Origin: Hirschia maritima DSM 19733
Lineage (GTDB): Bacteria; Pseudomonadota; Alphaproteobacteria; Caulobacterales; Hyphomonadaceae
Length of the DNA: 64,000 nt
Assembly: GCF_000378345.1 (NCBI RefSeq)
Contig: NZ_KB899550.1
Coordinates: 1-64,000 of the forward strand
Direction of reading: 5' to 3'
The translations under genes and the position numbers were made by a program. The notes beneath the pieces are model-generated. The model was not told the DNA's origin and did no database searches. It saw only the letters and a program-made list of their open reading frames with translations. Positions 62,106 through 64,000 of the stretch are shown piece after piece. Numbering within the stretch: the stretch's first letter is position 1; every line of letters starts with the position of its first letter.

Positions 62106-62567
62106 TTAAAGGCCAAGTTCGCTGAGCGATTTGTGTTCATCTGGTCTACGGCCTAGGGGCCAATGATAGAGACGATCGTCTTCTGAAATTTCTAGGTCAT
62201 TAATGCTGGCATGACGTTCCTGCATCAGTCCGTTTTCATCAAATACCCAGTTTTCATTGCCATAAGCGCGATACCATTGTCCTTGTTGGTTTTTATATTC
62301 GTAGGCATATCGAACGCTGATGCGGTTTTCATCAAATGCGAAAAGCTCTTTGATCAACCTGTATTCGAGCTCAGTATTCCATTTTGTCGTTAGAAACTGA
62401 ACGATTTCATCACGACCTTGCACGAATTGATTTCTGTTTCGCCACTTGCTGTCTTGCGTGTAAGCGAGTGATACTTTTTCGGCATTTCTGCCATTCCATC
62501 CGTCTTCTGCTAGTCGCACTTTTTCAGCTGCTGTTTCGCGCGTGAATGGGGGAAGTGGTGGGCGCAT
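62106..62567 (-). CDS. DUF1348 nuclear-transport-factor-2-like protein
   Basis: A 153-residue protein fully covered by DUF1348: [122 protein letters not shown]. The fold is an NTF2-like cone; members are small cytoplasmic proteins with unknown ligand. It is often adjacent to stress genes, pirins and AhpD-like genes, as here. It lies 43 bp upstream of the GST gene and 59 bp after the AhpD-like gene, on the same strand. Confidence 0.92.
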   Translation of the reverse strand: MRPPLPPFTRETAAEKVRLAEDGWNGRNAEKVSLAYTQDSKWRNRNQFVQGRDEIVQFLTTKWNTELEYRLIKELFAFDENRISVRYAYEYKNQQGQWYRAYGNENWVFDENGLMQERHASINDLEISEDDRLYHWPLGRRPDEHKSLSELGL

Positions 62568-62626
62568 CTTCCTCTCCTAATAATCTATTGGGGGCAATGT
62601 TTCAAAAAGAACCGCCTAATGGGCGC

Positions 62627-63175
62627 TTACTCTGCAAGTGCTGAAACCGCAGGAAAGTCGACTTCAGTATCCAGTGCGGAATTGACGTAATTGGTTAGAG
62701 TGTTGAGAGCGACATGCGCAATTATCTCGACGATTTCACCATCAGTAAAACCCGCATCTTTGACGTTTTTAACAGCAAGTTCCGACACATGGCCGCGCTC
62801 TTTTGCCAACTCAACTGCAAAGCGGACGGCTGCATTCGCTTTGACGTCGGTTGAAGTACCTCTACGGTTTGCTTCAATCTCAGCACTCGTAAGTTTCGCA
62901 ACATTCGTTCCCAAGTAAGTGTGTGCTGCGAGACAGTAATCACATCCATTGATCTGAGCTATTGCAAGGGCAATGCGTTCGCGAGTCGCGGGGTTAAGGT
63001 TACCTTTAGACAGGGCAGTATTGAGTCCAACATAGCCTTCCAAAGCAGCTGGGCTAGTCGCTGTAATTCGAAACAAATTTGGAACCGTGCCTAATTGTGC
63101 ATTGACTGCATTTAAGATGTCTTGAGATGCAGCTGGCGTGTCGGCAATTGTAGGGGGAGTAGGGATTCTGGACAT
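62627..63175 (-). CDS. Carboxymuconolactone decarboxylase/AhpD-like alkylhydroperoxidase
   Basis: A 182-residue protein with the AhpD-type redox centre CDYCLAAH (about residues 79-86), where the C-x-x-C pair and histidine form the catalytic relay. The surrounding TRERIALAIAQINGCDYCLAAHTYLGTN and ELAKERGHVSELAVKNVKDAGFTDGEIVEIIAHVALNTLTNYVNSALDTEVDFP are family-typical. It may reduce hydroperoxides or act on a small electrophile. It is the first gene after the LysR regulator in this minus-strand run (123 bp gap), so its promoter probably lies there and serves the whole run. Confidence 0.92.
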   Translation of the reverse strand: MSRIPTPPTIADTPAASQDILNAVNAQLGTVPNLFRITATSPAALEGYVGLNTALSKGNLNPATRERIALAIAQINGCDYCLAAHTYLGTNVAKLTSAEIEANRRGTSTDVKANAAVRFAVELAKERGHVSELAVKNVKDAGFTDGEIVEIIAHVALNTLTNYVNSALDTEVDFPAVSALAE

Positions 63176-63298
63176 TGCATTTTCCTTTCAAATACGCTGG
63201 GGGAGCGCGTCGTTCTTGATGAAAGGAATATGCTGATGATGCACTGAAAACAGAACCGTGCTTTTATGAAAGTGTGCCTTCCATAATCTGGAACAGTC

Positions 63299-64000
63299 TC
63301 AATTCAGAAAGGGATTAGCCCGGAGAGTTTTGGCTGCTGCGTCAACAAATGTTCGGATCTTTGCAGAGGCTTGGCGGCCATGCCCATGGACAACATGAAT
63401 GGGTATGGGTGGTTGCGCGAAATCCTGCAACACAGTTTGGAGACTGCCTTCTTTTAGCTGAGGACCGATTTGATAAGATAATACTCTAACTAAACCCCAT
63501 CCAGACTGTGCAGCTTGGATTGCAGCTGGGATAGAATTAAAAGATAGGCGATGGTTTAGTTTTATCGTTGCATTGTCTGCAAATTTCCATTGATCCTGAA
63601 TTGAACCTAGTTTCAAGCCGATCGTTTGATGTGACGTTAAATCACTCGGCGTTTGAGGGATGGAATGTTCTTTTATATAAGAAGGGCTGCCGCAAATCTG
63701 GACTTGAACAGATCCTACACGCGTTGCCATTAGAGATGAATCGTTTAATTCGCCAATTCTGACAGCAACATCAATTCCCTCATCAATCATATTTACAACT
63801 CGATCAAGAAATACAGCTTCGATCGACATTTTGTTATGAGTGTTGAGGTACTCGGTGATTATAGGTGCAATATATATCTGGCCAAACATATTGGATGATG
63901 TGACGCGCAGACTACCTGTTGGCGTTTCGTTTGCCCCTCTAGCGCTTTCTTCAGCATATTGCATGTCTGACAGTAAATCTTGGATATCTCTTAGATAGTT
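63299..64000 (-). CDS. LysR family transcriptional regulator (partial)
   Basis: The C-terminal ~234 residues of a LysR regulator; the frame stays open to the right edge, so the DNA-binding part lies outside the window. The visible part begins with the linker helix (LRDIQDLLSDMQYAEES) and continues with GSLRVTSSNMFGQIYIAPIITEYL, VNMIDEGIDVAVRIGELNDSSLMATRVG and SGWGLVRVLSYQIGPQLKEG, which are standard effector-domain stretches of the CrgA-like branch. It is the most likely regulator of the stress/redox run downstream on the same strand, although LysR proteins usually act on divergent genes. Confidence 0.92.
   Translation of the reverse strand, partial: NYLRDIQDLLSDMQYAEESARGANETPTGSLRVTSSNMFGQIYIAPIITEYLNTHNKMSIEAVFLDRVVNMIDEGIDVAVRIGELNDSSLMATRVGSVQVQICGSPSYIKEHSIPQTPSDLTSHQTIGLKLGSIQDQWKFADNATIKLNHRLSFNSIPAAIQAAQSGWGLVRVLSYQIGPQLKEGSLQTVLQDFAQPPIPIHVVHGHGRQASAKIRTFVDAAAKTLRANPFLN

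Overview
The window looks like part of a large plasmid or chromid of a moderately AT-rich alphaproteobacterium, most likely a marine stalked or budding group such as Hyphomonadaceae/Maricaulales (inference). The grounds are a RepA-type initiator with an iteron origin, a ParA-type partition operon, a TonB-dependent receptor with the Caulobacter/Xanthomonas-type plug signature, and gene families typical of Caulobacterales-like bacteria. No rRNA, tRNA, transposase, integrase, conjugation gene or CRISPR array was seen.

Region 1 (1-8.7 kb) is surface-polysaccharide DNA: a wbpB-wbpE-wbpA operon for a UDP-2,3-diamino-uronic acid, two glycosyltransferases, the HtpX membrane protease, an OafA-type O-acyltransferase with an SGNH domain, and a HAD phosphatase-like protein. 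Region 2 (8.7-15.2 kb) is the replication and partition core: repA, an array of iterons with the core GATTAGACAC, a 2-hydroxyacid dehydrogenase lying between iteron copies, parA with a short ribbon-helix-helix-like partner, an AT-rich repetitive stretch that is a good centromere candidate, and a coiled-coil membrane protein.

Region 3 (15.3-37.4 kb) is a second envelope/biofilm block: rfbA-rfbC-rfbB and a detached rfbD for dTDP-L-rhamnose, a PrtD/PrtE-like type I exporter, DUF805 and TPR-sulfotransferase genes, a nucleotidyltransferase-fold gene with a palindromic operator, a GT4 transferase, UDP-glucose dehydrogenase, KdsD, a TetR-sterol desaturase pair, a phage-tail-like DUF2793 protein, wbpD (31 kb from the other wbp genes), and a PspA-like/NfeD-like/flotillin operon. 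A RepA replicon carrying rhamnose genes and a type I exporter recalls the 'biofilm plasmids' known from roseobacters.

Region 4 (37.5-53.0 kb) is metabolic and nutrient-sensing: an aldehyde dehydrogenase, a DUF1592-type haem protein with a Tat-exported DUF1552 partner, an MFS transporter with a uronate-dehydrogenase-like SDR, then ECF sigma factor, FecR (frameshifted), an STN-containing TonB receptor and a flavin-dependent halogenase. The receptor is unusual: a second signal peptide with its own strong ribosome site lies between the STN and plug domains, and a 21-codon leader ORF abuts its start.

Region 5 (53-64 kb) holds a pirin/LysR pair, an apparently iron-type uptake set (PepSY-TM, DUF2271, DUF4198, TonB receptor) that shares a 23-bp operator-like element, and a run of minus-strand stress/redox genes (PNPOx-FNR-ferredoxin fusion, GST, DUF1348, AhpD-like, LysR cut by the window edge).
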